Source of the DNA: Hetaerina americana
Lineage: Eukaryota; Arthropoda; Insecta; Odonata; Calopterygidae
Assembly (NCBI GenBank): GCA_022747635.1
Contig: JAKTNV010000005.1
Coordinates: forward strand, 53,109,013 to 53,173,012
Direction: 5' to 3'
Length of the DNA: 64,000 bases
This document shows, in pieces, positions 62,581 to 64,000 of this stretch (the stretch's first letter is position 1; each line of letters starts with the position of its first letter). The position numbers were made by a program, and so were the translations under genes. Below the pieces are notes generated by a model. That model was given only the letters and a program-made list of their open reading frames with translations. It was not told the DNA's origin and made no database searches.

Positions 62581-63404
62581 CGCACCCTAAAGTGGTAGGA
62601 CTGATTTTTTTACAAGAATTTTATTGACGATATACTTACATCGACTTAATAATCTTCAAAGTATGCTCCTTGAGCTGCTACACACTTAGTATAACGTTGC
62701 TCCCATTCCCCTGTACGCCCGCTGGAAATTTTCTTTGGGGATGCCGTTGATGACCCTCGTCGAAGCCTCTTGAACGGCCTTTATAGAGTCAAAACGTCGT
62801 CCCTTGAGCTTTCTTTTCATCAGGGGGAAGAAGAAGAAGTCCGGTGGTGCCAGATCGGGAGAATAGGGCGGGTGCGGCAACGTGGCAACGCCGTATTTGG
62901 CCAGGAGCTGTCTGACGACGAGCGCGCCATGGCAGAATTTTCGGCACCATCTTGGCGCACACCTTGCGCCTGGCCAAATCCTGTGAAATAATGCGTTGGA
63001 CGTTGGATGCAGACAGACCCAACTGGTCTGCAATTTCTTCACTGGTTAAGCGTCGGTCTGTGTTCAGCAGTGTCCTCACTCTGTCCACATTCGTAAGGCT
63101 TAAGGTAGTGTCCCCATAAGCCTGCTTTATCATATCAAGGGTCTCAATAGCCGTCTTCCCGAGTTTCGCACAAAACTCCACGGAATAACGTTGCTCTAAA
63201 TTCAGATTCATTTTGTTTTTCGACGCGGACAAAAAACTTGCATCACTAAAAACGGTGTCCTCACTCAACGACAGCCCGCAGTGAGTGAGGTTGGTGTCGG
63301 TCTATTGCTAAGAGCCCCCTCCACCTTACCCTGCCAGGCAGACCCCCCTCCACCGCTCCGTTCGCGCCAGAGAAAATCAGTCCTACCACTATCGGGTGCG
63401 ACCC
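62577..63404 (-). mobile_element. internally deleted mariner transposon
   Basis: Terminal inverted repeats of ~34 bp: left starts GGGTCGCACCCTAAAGTGG; right, reverse-complemented, starts GGGTCGCACCCGATAGTGG. Only about three bases differ between them. It is flanked by TA on the left (end of the (TA)n run) and TG on the right, so the TA target duplication is intact on one side and mutated on the other. At 828 bp it is well short of a ~1.3-kb autonomous mariner. The transposase inside is deleted and frameshifted. Non-autonomous but bounded by good ends. Confidence 0.9.
62640..63210 (-). pseudogene. mariner transposase, internally deleted and frameshifted
   Basis: The N-terminus starts MNLNLEQRYSVEFCAKLGK at ~63210 (mariner HTH). 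It skips directly from the first HTH (AYGDTTLSL) to the second (NVDRVRTLLNTDRRLTSEEI, then ADQLGLSASNVQRII), losing ~30 residues. After VCAKMVPKIL there is a second deletion with a frameshift. A different frame resumes at LLAKYGVATLPHPPYSPDLA and PPDFFFF, which carries the third catalytic Asp, then KRKLKGRRFDSI. The catalytic domain portion with the first two Asp residues is missing, so it cannot catalyse transposition. A further frameshift follows before the C-terminal RYTKCVAAQGAYFEDY. Confidence 0.85.
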
Positions 63405-63526
63405 TGCATATACATACATATATAAACATATATATACATATATATATATATGTATATATACACACACATTTTACATTTATAAAGCACAATAGAACTCAAA
63501 AATGTAAATACAGAACACATAAATAT

Positions 63527-63651
63527 TCACATTTCAGAAAGTTTAAGCTTGCGGCCTTCTCCGAGGCCTTTTTTTCTGGTCAGACCTACCTGAAAGTCTG
63601 ACTAAAGAGTGACCAGAACAATGCCGAACACTTAAACTTTCTGAAATGTGA
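63527..63651. mobile_element. 125-bp inverted-repeat element (MITE or solo palindrome)
   Basis: Perfect 21-bp inverted arms: TCACATTTCAGAAAGTTTAA(G) at 63527-63547 and its reverse complement at 63631-63651. The 83-bp centre is GC-richer and has short internal symmetry (AGGCCTTTT...; CAGACCTACC...GTCTGACT). No clear target duplication is visible directly outside the arms. Confidence 0.55.
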
Positions 63652-63669
63652 TTGTCCTTTTACCAGACC

Positions 63670-63671
<2 letters not shown>

Positions 63672-63730
<59 letters not shown>

Positions 63731-63757
63731 TACATACATAAATACATACATACACTA
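63672..63757. repeat. (TA)n and CATA microsatellite
   Basis: TA run followed by GCATACATACATA/ACATACATAC repeats. It ends in the TA that precedes the mariner terminal repeat at 63758. Confidence 0.9.
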
Positions 63758-64000
63758 GGTCTTTCCCAAAAGTAGTAGACATATTCTTATTTTTTCCCGG
63801 ATAGACGGACGGACGAGTGGCGGTTTCTCTGCTGCTTTCGAGGGAGGGGAGTCTTAAGAAAGGCTGGAGGCCGGTGGAAGTTAAGTCCCGGCCTTTGCGG
63901 AGAGCAAAAAGTTCGTTTGCAAAACCACTAGAACGTGGCCTCGTTGAGCTCCGTCATCAACTGGCTACGGCAACAGCGCTACGACATCAAATTTAGCGTA
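63758..64000 (+). mobile_element. 5' end of a second mariner-type transposon (runs off the window)
   Basis: After TA (63756-63757) comes GGTCTTTCCCAAAAGTAGTA, shaped like a mariner terminal repeat (compare AAAGTGGTAGGACT in the element at 62577). About 150 bp of untranslated sequence follow. From 63935 the frame reads VASLSSVINWLRQQRYDIKF, SV, which matches the QRY..(I/V).F start of mariner transposases (EQRYSVEFCAKL in the neighbouring element). The expected initiator is GTG here rather than ATG, so the copy may have lost its start. A different family from the 62577 element, and the rest lies outside the window. Confidence 0.55.

Noticed and set aside
1..64000. CRISPR arrays, bacterial operons, rRNA genes or integrated viral genomes
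   Set aside because: No spaced direct repeats of CRISPR type, no tightly packed ORFs and no recognisable viral proteins were seen.

Overview
The window is AT-rich, gene-poor animal nuclear DNA. It has very long introns, tens to over a hundred bases of (TA)n in many places, tRNA-derived SINEs, mariner transposons and Penelope-like retroelements (PLEs). This combination fits an arthropod, but the sequence does not let me name the group. There are no bacterial-style operons, rRNA genes or CRISPR arrays, and nothing here looks like an accessory defence system.

Host coding: I can support only one host gene, on the + strand. Two exons fit by splice signals and reading phase: 35803-36037 (GC-rich; Ser/Pro-rich, then Ala-rich, then a charged helix) and 56099-56196. 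They are separated by a ~20.06 kb intron. The first exon has no credible start codon and the second ends in mid-codon, so the gene continues outside these exons on both sides. The helix pattern suggests an ankyrin-repeat-type protein, but I cannot name it.

Layout: 1-2430 holds no recognised feature. A PLE cluster lies at 2930-5060: a repeat tail, (TA)n, and two head-to-head, 5'-truncated PLE copies forming a near-perfect palindrome. From 5060 to 14100 there are dispersed relics: an unclassified repeat, tRNA-like SINE heads, a LINE reverse-transcriptase fragment, a hairpin MITE and a complete SINE. From 14100 to 23000 there is mostly unique AT-rich DNA with several polypyrimidine tracts. At 23100-23580 there are a SINE, (TA)n and a PLE 3' tail. 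The host-gene intron carries more SINE copies, a mariner relic at ~43.2-43.45 kb and (TA)n blocks. The last 4 kb (60.9-64.0 kb) is a stack of transposons: a PLE with an intact C-terminal reverse transcriptase/GIY-YIG ORF, an internally deleted mariner inside a (TA)n tract, a 125-bp inverted-repeat element, and the 5' end of a second mariner cut by the window edge.

The main biology is therefore mobile-element biology. PLE tails, SINE 3' ends and mariners repeatedly abut (TA)n tracts, and the PLE tails share a conserved small hairpin that resembles part of a hammerhead ribozyme. Most apparent ORFs elsewhere are low-complexity translations of (TA)n or polypyrimidine DNA.
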